Source: Halorubellus litoreus
GTDB lineage: Archaea > Halobacteriota > Halobacteria > Halobacteriales > Natrialbaceae
Length of the DNA stretch: 64,000 nucleotides
Reading direction: 5' to 3'
NCBI RefSeq assembly: GCF_037081675.1
Contig: NZ_JAZAQL010000005.1
Location: forward strand, 1 to 64,000
Shown here: positions 1 to 10,306 of the stretch, piece by piece
Numbering within the stretch: position 1 is the stretch's first letter
Layout: each line of letters starts with the position of its first letter
Made by a program: the position numbers and the translations under genes
The notes under the pieces: generated by a model
Told to the model about the DNA's origin: nothing
Database searches by the model: none
Seen by the model: only the letters and a program-made list of their open reading frames with translations

Positions 1-15
1 CTATTCATACTTTGA

Positions 16-50
16 GCCTGCCACCCCTGTTGTGGGGTGGTGGGCTTTTT
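16..50 (+). terminator. Hairpin plus T-tract terminator
   Basis: A 12-bp stem (16-27 with 34-45, including two G-U pairs) closes a 6-nt loop and is followed at once by five T residues and a further T-rich stretch. It would end a plus-strand gene lying before the window. Haloarchaeal termination relies mainly on T-tracts, so the stem may act chiefly in RNA stability. Confidence 0.6.
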
Positions 51-65
51 GTCTTTACAGAGGGA

Positions 66-210
66 GTGGTGATGCTGGTCTGGGTTGTGCGTGTGTGTGT
101 TGTTCGATGAGTGGTGATGCTGGTCTGGATTGTGCGTGGGTGTGTTGTTCGATGAGTGGCGATGCTGGTCTGGGTTGTGCGTGGGTGTGTTGTTCGATGA
201 GTGGCGACGC
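66..210. repeat. 45-bp tandem repeat, three copies plus a partial fourth
   Basis: Copies begin at 66, 111, 156 and 201. They are nearly identical for three units and then diverge. The unit is rich in G and T on the top strand and its length is a multiple of three. It lies between the upstream terminator and the gene at 458. I see no convincing gene in it: the reading frames through it have low-complexity, unnatural composition. Confidence 0.85.
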
Positions 211-457
211 TGTCGGTGAAGTTGCGTGGTGGGGGACAGCTGTGGGCCTCGTCCTCCCCAGCCGACACTGCGGGGCCGGGCTCGCGGTGCTCGCCCGGCC
301 CGGGCGGTGTCCCTCGCACGCGTCGACGCACCGTCTCGCCGTGGGCTCGACGGTGCGGTCGGCTCGCGCGCCGTGCCGGTGGTTGGGGTTGTGTTTCGTG
401 GGTGGTGGATGGGTGGGGACGAAAACCCTTTTCGGCGGGGAGTGCGGAGTGTGTGGT

Positions 458-868
458 ATGGCAGACGAGAACTCTGAGAACGGTGATGAGGCGGCGAGTG
501 AGGATTCTGAGGAGAAGTCGTTCCGTGAGCGAGTGGAGGAGATCCGTGAGCGTCGTGAGGAGGAGGGTGACGAGGAGCGACGGGAGCGGATGGAGGAGAT
601 GATGGGTGGTGAAGGTGGTCCTGGTGGGATGGGTGGCGGTCCCGGCGGGATGGGCGGCGGTGGCGGGAATCCGTTCGCGCAGATGATGGGTGGGATGATG
701 GGTGGTGGTCCCGGTGGTGGCGGTCCTGGTGGGATGGGTGGTGGACCTGGTGCGCAGGAGGATTCGGGGAACGAGGAGCTCGTGCGGGAGATCCGCCAGA
801 TGCGTGATGAGATGCGTGATCAGACGCGTGCGCTGAAGCGGATCGCGGACGCGCTCGAGGACGACTGA
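458..868 (+). CDS. Charged, Gly/Met-rich small protein
   Basis: This is a 136-residue protein with three parts. Residues 1-48 are a highly charged, Glu/Arg-rich stretch predicted to be helical. About residues 49-100 are low-complexity GGPGGMGGG-type sequence rich in Gly and Met. The C-terminal 35 residues form an amphipathic helix (for example REIRQMRDEMRDQTRALKR) that looks like a coiled coil. There is no signal peptide or membrane segment. The ATG at 458 was chosen because everything upstream in the frame is repeat-derived sequence. The shape suggests an oligomeric cytoplasmic protein. I do not recognise a function. Confidence 0.7.
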   Translation: MADENSENGDEAASEDSEEKSFRERVEEIRERREEEGDEERRERMEEMMGGEGGPGGMGGGPGGMGGGGGNPFAQMMGGMMGGGPGGGGPGGMGGGPGAQEDSGNEELVREIRQMRDEMRDQTRALKRIADALEDD

Positions 869-1211
869 GTCGCTGGCTGCGGTCGCGTTCTTCTCGGTTC
901 GTTAACATCTAGCGGCAGCGCTATTACTGTGGGGGTGTGTGTCGTGGGGAAGGATGTCGTTGTCCGTGTTGGTGGTGGGGGTGGTGTTGCTGGTGGTGCC
1001 GCGGTGGTACGCGGTGTCGGGAGCGTGTGGAGTGGTTGGGTTCTCGGTGGTGGTTGCGGGTCCTGTGGTGGGTGCTGGTGCGAGCGGGGCGCTCGTGGTG
1101 GTGTCGACGTGTGCGATGGTGGTTGGTGTGCTTGCGCTCTGTGAGGGGCTCGCGGTGGGGTTGTCGTTCGCGCCCGGTGAGTTCCGCGTGACGGTCTATC
1201 TGTGGGGTTTT
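869..1211. other. Gap with a possible hydrophobic ORF
   Basis: No confident gene lies here. A plus-strand frame from ATG 954 reads about 75 hydrophobic residues that could form two or three membrane segments (starting MSLSVLVVGVVLLVV). It then continues antisense into the glycosyltransferase gene and stops at 1487. The antisense part looks like a shadow. The first part could be the front of a small membrane protein or a product of the G/T-rich top strand. Confidence 0.25.
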
Positions 1212-2312
1212 CTACGTGATGGTGTGGTAGTGGGTGCGGAGTTCGGTGACGGCGTGTTCGATGCTGAAGGTGTCTCGGCGGTCGAGGCAGTTCGCTGCGA
1301 GGCGGTCGTGGTCGTCGAGTGTGCGTTCGATGGCGGTCTGGAAGCCGTCGATGTCGCCTGGTTCGTAGTGGTAGCCGGTCTCGCCGTGTTCGATGGTGTC
1401 GGCGAGTGCGCCGGCGTCGATGCCGGCGACGGGGGTGCCGCAGGCGTTGGCTTCGAGCGCGACGAGCCCCTGCGTTTCGACGGGTGAGGGGAACGCGAAC
1501 GCGTCGAGTGCGGTGTAGAACGCTGGGAGGTCGCTGCGGTCGAGGAACCCGAGGAAGCGGACGTCGACGTCGGCCGTTCTGGCGCGGGTTTCGAGGTCGT
1601 CGCGGGCGGGGCCGTCGCCGCCGAAGACGACGGTGACGTCGTCCATGCCGTCGGTGGCGTCGATGATGTCTTCGAGGCGTTTCTCGTAGCCGTGGCGGCC
1701 GGTGTACCCGATGAGTGTGCCGTCGAGGTCGAAGCGCTCGCGGAAGGCGTCGCCGTCGGTGGGTTGGAATCGGTCGGTGTCGATGCCGTTGGAGACGACG
1801 TGGACGGGCGTGGTGACGTCGAGGTCGTCGACGAGGTGGCGTTTCGTCGGTTCGCTCGGGGTGATGACGAGGTCGGCGTGCTCGTAGTACCAGTGTTCGT
1901 AGGTCTCGCTCGCGGTGGAGAGGCCTGCGAGGACGCTGTCGTTGGAGGAGATGTATTCGGCGTATTCGGCTGTCGGGGTGTGGTAGGAGGCGACGAGTGG
2001 GAGGTCGTGTTTCTTCGCGTATCGGCGGGCGGCGAGTCCGAGCCCGAATGCGGTGTGGGCGTGGACGACGTCGGCGCGTGGGACGGTCTTGGGGACGCGT
2101 GGTGCGCCGACGCGGACGCCGTCGTAGAACGGGAACGGGAGGGAGCGAACGGGGTGTTCGCGTGCGTTGGGCGTGTATTCGTCGGTCCCGGGGTAGACGA
2201 CGTCCATGCGGCCGTGGTGGTCGTTCCAGTGGTCGCGCCAGGCTTCGATGGTGTACGTGACGCCGTTCACCGTGGGGTGGTAGGTGTCGGTGAAGGCGGC
2301 GACCCGTGTCAT
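1212..2312 (-). CDS. Glycosyltransferase family 4 (PimA/MGS-like)
   Basis: This 366-residue protein transfers a sugar from an activated donor. It has the two-Rossmann GT-B layout of family GT4. The N-terminal half carries DVVHAHTAFGLGLAARRYAK and ASYHTPTAEYAEY. The C-terminal half carries the donor-site signatures VSNGIDTDRFQP, GYTGRHGYEKRLEDII, VFGGDGPARDDLE and FPSPVETQGLVALEANACGTP (EX7E-like). The ATG at 2312 starts the canonical N terminus MTRVAAFTDTYHP. The next upstream gene on the same strand is a second GT4, and the gap is 68 bp. The resemblance to bacterial diacylglycerol glucosyltransferases suggests glycosylation of archaeol lipids, which is an inference. Protein or polysaccharide glycosylation is also possible. 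Confidence 0.88.
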   Translation of the reverse strand: MTRVAAFTDTYHPTVNGVTYTIEAWRDHWNDHHGRMDVVYPGTDEYTPNAREHPVRSLPFPFYDGVRVGAPRVPKTVPRADVVHAHTAFGLGLAARRYAKKHDLPLVASYHTPTAEYAEYISSNDSVLAGLSTASETYEHWYYEHADLVITPSEPTKRHLVDDLDVTTPVHVVSNGIDTDRFQPTDGDAFRERFDLDGTLIGYTGRHGYEKRLEDIIDATDGMDDVTVVFGGDGPARDDLETRARTADVDVRFLGFLDRSDLPAFYTALDAFAFPSPVETQGLVALEANACGTPVAGIDAGALADTIEHGETGYHYEPGDIDGFQTAIERTLDDHDRLAANCLDRRDTFSIEHAVTELRTHYHTIT

Positions 2313-2380
2313 TGTTGGCGAAAGTGTGTTCGGTGGCTTAGTGGCTTCGATAGTCCGCGAGCCGTCACGTCGGCGACGCG

Positions 2381-3442
2381 TCAGTCGTCGATGACGCGCC
2401 GGTACGCGTCGACGAGACGGTTCCCGACGTGGTCGAGCGAGTGCTCTTGGACGGTCTCCTTGGCGTTCTCGCCGAGGCGTTCGCGGAGGGCGGGGTCGTC
2501 GGCGAGGCGGTCGACGGCGTCGACGAACTCGTCGAAGTCCGAGCAGAGGATGGCGTCTTCGCCGTCGGTGAAGTACTCGCGGAACACGGGGATGTCGCGG
2601 AGGACGCAGGCTTTCCCGCAGCTCATCGCTTCGAGGACGACGAGTCCTTGGTTCTCGACTTTCGCGGGGAAGCAGAAGATGTCGCCGGCGCCGAACGCCA
2701 TGCGTTTGTCGTCGACCCAGCCGGTGAACGTGACGTTCTCGGGTGGGTCCTGGGTCCACTTGCGGGTGGTCTTGCTGGCTTGCGGGCCGTCGTCGTAGTG
2801 CCCGAACCACGCGTAGTCGTGGTCGGTGGCTTTCGCGAGTTCGCAGAACGTGGTGAGGCCTTTGCGTTCGAAGACGTTCCCGACGGCGAAGACGACGGTG
2901 CCGTCGAGGTCGTATTCGTCGCGCGTTTCGTCGCGGAAGCGTTCGTGGCCGTCGAGGCTGTCGACGTCGATGCCGTTCGTGATCGGTTCGATGGGGGCGT
3001 CGACGGGGTAGGATTCGAGGATGCCTTTCGTGTATTCGCTCGGGCAGAGGACGAGGTCTGCTTGCGAGTAGAAGCGTTTGAGGTAGGCTTTGAGTGCGGG
3101 GGCGACGGCGTTCGAGAATCGGAAGCTGTCGCGGAAGTCCTCGGCGGTGACGTGCGTGTGGAGGACGAGTGGAACGTCGTTCGCTTTGGCGTGGCGGGCG
3201 AGTGCGAGGCTGACGGGGCCGGCCATGTTGAGGTGTGCGACGTCGTAGTCCTCGAAGAACGATTCTTCGAAGGCGAGGTTCGCGAACGCGGCGTCGAGGG
3301 CGTTGCCGTCTCGCCAGGGGCTCGTGATGACGTCGACGTCGGCGTCGGCGCGTGCGAGTGATTTCCGTTGTTGGGCGGCGGCGGTACCCATGCCCGACCG
3401 ATGGAGTTGGGATTCGAGTTCGAGGTGATTGAGGACGCGCAT
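2381..3442 (-). CDS. Glycosyltransferase family 4, second of a pair
   Basis: This 353-residue GT-B fold enzyme begins MRVLNHLELESQLHRSGMG. It has the acceptor-side motif VLHTHVTAEDFRDSFRFSN, the linker CPSEYTKGILESYPVDAP, and donor-site motifs TNGIDVDSL, VGNVFERKGLTTF and KVENQGLVVLEAMSCGKACV. It lies upstream of the other GT4 gene on the same strand, so the pair probably adds sugars in sequence. A pair in which one enzyme makes a monoglycosyl lipid and the other a diglycosyl lipid fits, but the acceptor is not shown by the sequence. Its upstream region contains a 32-bp tandem duplication. Confidence 0.88.
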   Translation of the reverse strand: MRVLNHLELESQLHRSGMGTAAAQQRKSLARADADVDVITSPWRDGNALDAAFANLAFEESFFEDYDVAHLNMAGPVSLALARHAKANDVPLVLHTHVTAEDFRDSFRFSNAVAPALKAYLKRFYSQADLVLCPSEYTKGILESYPVDAPIEPITNGIDVDSLDGHERFRDETRDEYDLDGTVVFAVGNVFERKGLTTFCELAKATDHDYAWFGHYDDGPQASKTTRKWTQDPPENVTFTGWVDDKRMAFGAGDIFCFPAKVENQGLVVLEAMSCGKACVLRDIPVFREYFTDGEDAILCSDFDEFVDAVDRLADDPALRERLGENAKETVQEHSLDHVGNRLVDAYRRVIDD

Positions 3443-3513
3443 CCGTTTGTGGTCGCTGGTCGGTGGGTGCGTGTAGTCTTTCCGGATTGCGTTGCTCGTG
3501 CGCCCACGCGACG

Positions 3514-3577
3514 ACGTGTCCGTGGTATATGCGTGTCTGAGCGGAACGTGTCCGTGGTATATGCGTGTCTGAGCGAA
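3514..3577. repeat. 32-bp tandem duplication carrying TATA-like cores
   Basis: Copies at 3514-3545 and 3546-3577 differ only near the last two bases. Each contains GGTATATGCG, which reads CGCATATACC on the minus strand. The duplication sits in the intergenic space between the divergent glycosyltransferase (minus) and rnp4 (plus) genes, so it may have doubled a promoter element. Confidence 0.85.
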
Positions 3578-3611
3578 GGGTGTGAGTGATTCGGGCGGGT
3601 GCGAGGAAGAA

Positions 3612-3617
3612 CGTTTA
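3612..3617 (+). promoter_or_regulatory. TATA-like box of rnp4
   Basis: GTTTAC is about 28 bp upstream of the ATG at 3643, which would give a nearly leaderless transcript, common in haloarchaea. Confidence 0.4.
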
Positions 3618-3642
3618 CCCGGGTGAGTCTGGTATTGGTGGT

Positions 3643-3921
3643 ATGAACGTCGCTGCGGAGCGGATCGAGCGGTTGCACGTGCTGGCGCGGGAGGCGACGG
3701 TTGTGGGGGAGGCAGAGCGCGCTCGCGAGTACGTGCGGTTGGCGCGCCGGCTCGCTGAACGCCAGCGGTTGTCGCTTCCGCGGGACTTCCGTCGGTTCAC
3801 GTGCGACGACTGCGATGCGTTCCTCCGGCCGGGCCGGAACGCTCGCGTGCGCACGCGGTCCGGGCACGTCGTGGTGACGTGTGACTGTGGGTCGCAGGCG
3901 CGGTATCCGTACGACGAGTGA
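3643..3921 (+). CDS. rnp4: Ribonuclease P protein component 4 (Rpp21/Rpr2)
   Basis: This 92-residue protein is a subunit of the archaeal RNase P ribonucleoprotein, which removes 5' leaders from pre-tRNA. The N-terminal two helices (AAERIERLHVLAREAT, ARRLAERQRLSLP) bind the partner subunit Rpp29. The C-terminal zinc ribbon has Cys pairs in FTCDDCDAF and VTCDCGSQARYPY. The ATG at 3643 gives the usual family length, and an in-frame upstream extension lacks conservation features. It precedes the YhbY-like and MscS genes, an arrangement I recall from other haloarchaea. Confidence 0.93.
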   Translation: MNVAAERIERLHVLAREATVVGEAERAREYVRLARRLAERQRLSLPRDFRRFTCDDCDAFLRPGRNARVRTRSGHVVVTCDCGSQARYPYDE

Positions 3922-4003
3922 GCGAGTGCTGGCGGGAAGCGTGCGTCGACGGGTGAGCGTCCGCGTGGGCAGCGGGCGTCCCTGCTACTGATTCGGCTAA
4001 GGG

Positions 4004-4009
4004 TTTAAG
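4004..4009 (+). promoter_or_regulatory. TATA-like box of the YhbY-MscS pair
   Basis: TTTAAG lies about 31-36 bp before the ATG at 4040, within GGCTAAGGGTTTAAGCC. Confidence 0.45.
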
Positions 4010-4039
4010 CCGCGCCCGCGTTTACGCTACCAGACGACT

Positions 4040-4288
4040 ATGAACGACGAGGAGATGCGGAAGGAGGCCCACGAGTTGGACGTGACGGTGTGGGTTGGGA
4101 AGGCAGGTATCGAGTCGGTGGTCGACGAGCTCTCGGACCAGTTGGCGGCTCGCGATATGGTGAAGGTGAAGTTCCTTCGGGCGGCGAGGGGTGGGACGTC
4201 GACCGAGGAGCTCGCGGAGGAGCTCGCGGAGTTGACGAACGCGGAGCTCTTCGAGACCCGCGGGAACACGGGGGTGCTGTATCGGTGA
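4040..4288 (+). CDS. YhbY/CRS1-type (CRM) RNA-binding protein
   Basis: This 82-residue protein is a stand-alone CRM domain, known in bacteria (YhbY) to bind pre-50S ribosomal RNA. The order KEAHELDVTVWVGKAGI, then DELSDQLAARDMVKVKFL, then ELAELTNAELFETRGNTGVLYR matches the family. The GxxG-like loop appears as GKAG, and the basic RGNTGVLYR end is typical. Its stop codon overlaps the GTG start of the MscS gene, indicating co-transcription. The likely role is in ribosome or RNA processing, in line with its RNase P neighbour. Confidence 0.9.
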   Translation: MNDEEMRKEAHELDVTVWVGKAGIESVVDELSDQLAARDMVKVKFLRAARGGTSTEELAEELAELTNAELFETRGNTGVLYR

Positions 4289-5178
4289 TTCAGCTGCAGA
4301 CTGGGCTGTCGGGGTTAGCGAAGACGATGAACGACCTCGGGATTCCGGAGGCGTACGCGGAGACGGTTGCGGACGGTATCCTGTTCGTGGTGGCGTTCGT
4401 CGCAGTGGTCGTCGTCGGGCGCGTCCTCGTGCTCCCGTTGGTCGACCGACTGCTGGACCGTCGCGGGCTGGACCGGCACGCGAAGGTTCCCTTGAAGAAG
4501 CTCGTGAACTTCGCGGTGTACTTCGCGGCGCTCGGCGTGGCGTTCGCGTTCGCGGGGTTCGGGAACATCCTGACGGCGCTGGCGACGATCGGTGCGGCGG
4601 CGACGCTCGCGATCGGGTTCGCGATGCAGGACGTGATCGCGAACTTCGTCGCGGGTATCTTCATCTTCACGGACAAGCCGTTCCGCATCGGCGACTGGAT
4701 CGAGTGGGATGGTCATTCGGGTGTCGTTGAGGACATCAGTCTGCGCGTGAGTCGCGTGCGGACGTTCGACAACGAGCTGTTGACGGTACCGAATTCGCAA
4801 CTCACGGACGGCGTCATCAAGAATCCGGTTGCGAAGGACAAGCTCCGCATGCAGTTCCTGTTCGGTATCGGGTACGGTGACGACATCGACGAGGCGACGG
4901 ACATCATCCTCGAGGAGGCCGAGGCGCACGACGGTATCCTCGCGGACCCGGAGCCGTCGGTCCGATTGACGGAGCTCGGTGATTCGTCGGTCGGCCTGAA
5001 GTCTCGCGTCTGGATCGCGGACCCGGCGCGCTCGGACTTCGTGCGGGTGCGCGGTGAGTACGTGCAGGCGGTCAAGGAGCGGTTCGACGACGCGGGCATC
5101 GACATCCCGTTCCCGAACCGCGAGCTGTCGGGGACGCTCGACGTCTCCGAGGAAGTGGTGACGGCGGCGGACGACTGA
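4285..5178 (+). CDS. Small-conductance mechanosensitive channel, MscS family
   Basis: This 297-residue channel releases solutes during hypo-osmotic shock. There are three membrane segments: about 26-50, 75-95 and the pore-lining Gly/Ala-rich helix TALATIGAAATLAIGFAMQD. The beta domain follows (IFIFTDKPFRIGDWIEWDGH, TVPNSQLTDGVIKNP), then the C-terminal alpha/beta domain ending in FPNRELSG. The GTG at 4285 overlaps the previous stop as GTGA. An ATG at 4327 is an alternative start. Rapid osmotic relief is plausible in a halophile facing dilution. Confidence 0.92.
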   Translation: MIQLQTGLSGLAKTMNDLGIPEAYAETVADGILFVVAFVAVVVVGRVLVLPLVDRLLDRRGLDRHAKVPLKKLVNFAVYFAALGVAFAFAGFGNILTALATIGAAATLAIGFAMQDVIANFVAGIFIFTDKPFRIGDWIEWDGHSGVVEDISLRVSRVRTFDNELLTVPNSQLTDGVIKNPVAKDKLRMQFLFGIGYGDDIDEATDIILEEAEAHDGILADPEPSVRLTELGDSSVGLKSRVWIADPARSDFVRVRGEYVQAVKERFDDAGIDIPFPNRELSGTLDVSEEVVTAADD

Positions 5179-5216
5179 CGGCGCTGCGACCGGTCTTTCT
5201 TCGCTGTTCGACGCCC

Positions 5217-5888
5217 CTAGCTGGGGGTGGCGCGGTCGCGCGGGTTCGCCATGCCGTCCTTGACGCCGTGGTGGACGAGTGCGACGTTGACGGGGTAGGC
5301 GACGACGAGGCCGACGGTGAGCGAGAACGCGAGCGCGCTCCAGAACAGCGGTTCGGTGATGGTCGCGCCTTCGGCGAGGTAGATGTCGGTGCCGATGGCG
5401 GCGACCTCCATGACGGTGATGGACGGTGTCTCGGTGATGATGGCGTCGCGGAAGGCGTCGCCGAACGCGACGCCGTCCTGCATCATCGGGCCGACGGTGA
5501 GCGCGACCCCGAACGTGTACGCGGCGGTGAACGTGACGGCGATGACTCCGAGCTGGTGGAGTGCGAGGATGCCTGCGGCGAGCGTGATGCCGAGGACTTC
5601 ACCGGCGCCGCAGCCGGAGTAGCAGTGTGCGACCGAGCGCGCGCTCCGCCGCCACAGCGAGTCCCGGGCTATCTGTTTCCGGCCGGCCCACGCGTAGACG
5701 GCGAGGCCGAGCGGTCCGGAGTACAGGACGGTGAGCGTCCAGACGAACTGCATGAGGCTCGCGATCTCGTCGTTGTTCTCGCGGACGTCGTACCAGAGGA
5801 CGGCGAGGGAGGCGAGTACGACGACCGCCCACGCGTACAGTGCGGTGGTGTTCGTGAGGACGTCGCGGAGCAGTGCTTCGACGGCCAT
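5217..5888 (-). CDS. DUF4396 family membrane protein
   Basis: This 223-residue integral membrane protein has about six hydrophobic segments. The DUF4396 hallmark is HCYSGCGAGEVLGI around residue 88, with a second motif VGPMMQDGVAFGDAFRDA. The Cys and His cluster in the membrane region could bind a metal, but the function of the family is unknown. It lies downstream of copA and the SHOCT protein on the same strand, with a gap of 60 bp. That placement makes it a candidate member of the copper module, an inference from context only. Confidence 0.8.
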   Translation of the reverse strand: MAVEALLRDVLTNTTALYAWAVVVLASLAVLWYDVRENNDEIASLMQFVWTLTVLYSGPLGLAVYAWAGRKQIARDSLWRRSARSVAHCYSGCGAGEVLGITLAAGILALHQLGVIAVTFTAAYTFGVALTVGPMMQDGVAFGDAFRDAIITETPSITVMEVAAIGTDIYLAEGATITEPLFWSALAFSLTVGLVVAYPVNVALVHHGVKDGMANPRDRATPS

Positions 5889-5948
5889 GTTCGCGTGTCG
5901 CGGTGCCGGCCGGAACTGGGTTCGTGCTAGGCGGCTAGGCTCGCCGGG

Positions 5949-6329
5949 TCAGTTCTCGTTCTCGAGGCGGTCCTTGCGGCGTTCGTACTCGTCGTCGTCG
6001 AGGTCGCCGCGCGCGTACGCGGCACGGAGTTCGTCGAGCGCGCGGTCGTGCTGGTCGCGAGTGACGGCGCGGTAGAGGAGGTAGCCGCCGGCGACGACGA
6101 GCGCGACGAACGCGAGCTGGGATGCGATGCCGACGAGCGCGAACCACACGGGGAGGGTGCCGTCGAAGCGACCGTCGTGCATTCCGCCGCCCCACATCCA
6201 GCCGTCCATCGGCATCCCCCACATGCCGCCGCCCATGCCGCCGAGGGCGAACGCGAGCAGCGGTGCGGCGAACAGGACGAGCAGTGCGAGACCGCCGACG
6301 GCGAGCGCGAGCTTGGTGTTTCGGTGCAT
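5949..6329 (-). CDS. Membrane protein with C-terminal SHOCT domain
   Basis: This 126-residue protein has two membrane segments, about residues 6-30 and 65-90. Between them is a Met/Gly-rich stretch (GGMGGGMWGMPMDGWMWGGG) with a nearby His. The C-terminal SHOCT motif reads LDELRAAYARGDLDDDEYER. SHOCT domains usually mediate oligomerisation of short membrane proteins. Met-rich extracytoplasmic loops often coordinate Cu(I), which fits its start only 4 bp after the end of copA. It is a good candidate for copper handling at the membrane, by inference. Confidence 0.8.
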   Translation of the reverse strand: MHRNTKLALAVGGLALLVLFAAPLLAFALGGMGGGMWGMPMDGWMWGGGMHDGRFDGTLPVWFALVGIASQLAFVALVVAGGYLLYRAVTRDQHDRALDELRAAYARGDLDDDEYERRKDRLENEN

Positions 6330-6333
6330 TGTG

Positions 6334-9006
<2,673 letters not shown>

Positions 9007-9008
9007 AG

Positions 9009-9085
9009 GTACTAGTACGGGTTCCTCTTTCAACCGGTTTGTTCTTCCAGTCCGTTCGTCGCAGCGGGCTCGAACTTAGGAACCC
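9009..9085 (-). promoter_or_regulatory. copA upstream region with a palindrome and an inverted repeat
   Basis: GTACTAGTAC, a perfect 10-bp palindrome, lies at 9009-9018 just before the copA ATG. A separate pair of 8-bp arms, GGGTTCCT at 9019-9026 and AGGAACCC at 9078-9085, brackets the expected promoter. These are candidate operators for the adjacent Lrp-TRASH regulator. Confidence 0.45.
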
Positions 9086-9129
9086 AAAGTCACCGGGCGT
9101 CACCGGCGGTCACGTGGGACGGCTCTCCG

Positions 9130-9720
9130 TCAGGCGGCGTCGCTGAAGTCCTCGTAGCGGTCGACGAACGCGCGCTCGCACGACGAACAGCAGAACCGGT
9201 AGCTGTCGTCGCCGAGCGTCGCGCTCGTCCCCTCGCTCGTGACGGTGTTCCCGCACTCCGCGCACGACACCGCGAAGTCGGTCGCGCCCACGGACTGCGT
9301 CCACTCGACGTCCGCGAGGAGGGTCACCGCGACCGCCTCGAAGTCGCTCGGGTCGAGCACGTCCTCCACCCAGCGGTACGCGTCCGAGCTCGGAAGCGAC
9401 GCCTGTACGACGACGTCCCCGCTCGCGGTCGTGAACACGTGCTCGACGGGTTCGGTCGCTCGGAACGCGTCCCGGACCGCTTCTCGACGGCCGGACGCAA
9501 CCGTGACGTCGACGAGCACCTGAACGCCGTCCCGAAGCTGTGACCGGTCCACGTCCACCGTGAACCCCCGAAGCACGCCCGCTTCCTCCAGCTTCCGGAC
9601 GCGCTCGGAGACCGCCGGCCCAGACCGCCCGACGACGTCACCGATGTCGCTGTACGCGCGACGCGCATCGTCGGCGAGCAACTCGAGGATCTCCATGTCG
9701 ATGTCGTCCAGGTCGCGCAT
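9130..9720 (-). CDS. Lrp/AsnC regulator with C-terminal TRASH metal-binding domain
   Basis: This 196-residue transcription factor begins with an AsnC-type winged helix (MRDLDDIDMEILELLADDAR, recognition region GRSGPAVSERVRKLEEAG). A ligand-binding RAM-like middle follows (about 65-145). It ends in a TRASH domain with Cys153, Cys156, Cys177, Cys178 and Cys181 (SCAECG and RFCCSSC). The same architecture is known from the copper-response regulator VNG1179C of Halobacterium, which controls a copper ATPase. Its position next to copA supports the same role here. The ATG at 9720 gives the canonical AsnC N terminus. An in-frame upstream extension is not protein-like. Confidence 0.92.
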   Translation of the reverse strand: MRDLDDIDMEILELLADDARRAYSDIGDVVGRSGPAVSERVRKLEEAGVLRGFTVDVDRSQLRDGVQVLVDVTVASGRREAVRDAFRATEPVEHVFTTASGDVVVQASLPSSDAYRWVEDVLDPSDFEAVAVTLLADVEWTQSVGATDFAVSCAECGNTVTSEGTSATLGDDSYRFCCSSCERAFVDRYEDFSDAA

Positions 9721-9859
9721 ACCAACACGGACGCACCACGCACAGAAACACCTTCGGCCGCGAAAGCTCGCGAGCACGCTCGCTTTGGAATCCAATGCCC
9801 ATCCGGACGAACTGCCGAGGTCATAGCGTCCGCTCGCGAGTCGTAGAAGCGGTATGAAT

Positions 9860-10168
9860 GTGGACGCCTGAGATTGCACGGCGTTCCCGAACGGGGGGTC
9901 CCGGTTGCCTCCTCCACCCCGCGACCCGTCGAGCGATCGCTGTCCGGCGGTGGGCTGCTCACTTCCGTGCCTGACCCATTACCACCGACTAACGTCGGGA
10001 ACGCCGTCCCTGCGGACGACGCCCGACGACCGCCATCCCCGACGGACGAGGCTTCTATGTCAGCTCCCGGGGCCCGCTCGGGTCTGTCCGCACGCGCCCA
10101 GGGTTCAGTCCCCCCTGAAGACCATACCGGGGGTAGCGAGCAGGGCCTAACTGCCCGACCTAGTCCAC
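9860..10168 (-). ncRNA. 7S signal recognition particle RNA
   Basis: The minus strand carries the universally conserved SRP helix 8: GGTCAGGCACGGAAGTGAGC, continuing into AGCCC (plus-strand 9949-9977). This is the binding site of SRP54 with the GGAA tetraloop. The 5' part folds into the helix 3/4 region (GGGCAGTTAGGCCCTGCTCG). The proposed ends pair as archaeal helix 1: GTGGAC at the 5' end (10168-10163) with GTCCAC at the 3' end (9865-9860). The resulting length of about 309 nt agrees with known haloarchaeal 7S RNAs. No protein-like frame explains the segment. Exact ends are estimates. Confidence 0.93.
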
Positions 10169-10188
10169 TCCAGAGTAACCGCCTCGCC

Positions 10189-10195
10189 GGTAAGT
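10189..10195 (-). promoter_or_regulatory. TATA-like box of the 7S RNA
   Basis: On the minus strand CACTTACCGG lies about 25 bp upstream of the inferred 5' end at 10168, a normal archaeal TATA-to-start distance. Confidence 0.4.
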
Positions 10196-10306
10196 GCCTT
10201 TCGACTCACTGCGAGAAATCGGTGCCGGCGTCGACGTCGGCGTCGGCGCTATCGACTCGACGCGGTCGACGGCCACGAGTCGGGCCGCAGCGGGCGGAGT
10301 CGGGAG

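Noticed and set aside
66..210. CRISPR array or coding repeat
   Set aside because: Units of 45 bp are contiguous without unique spacers, and the translated repeats have no plausible protein pattern.
939..1487. A 182-codon plus-strand frame with a hydrophobic front
   Set aside because: The second half is antisense to a confident glycosyltransferase gene and has shadow-like composition. The front may be real but cannot be separated with confidence, so it is described only as an intergenic observation.
9880..10200. Plus-strand protein frames over the 7S RNA
   Set aside because: The minus strand carries the SRP helix 8 motif and closing helix 1, and the frames have no protein-like features.
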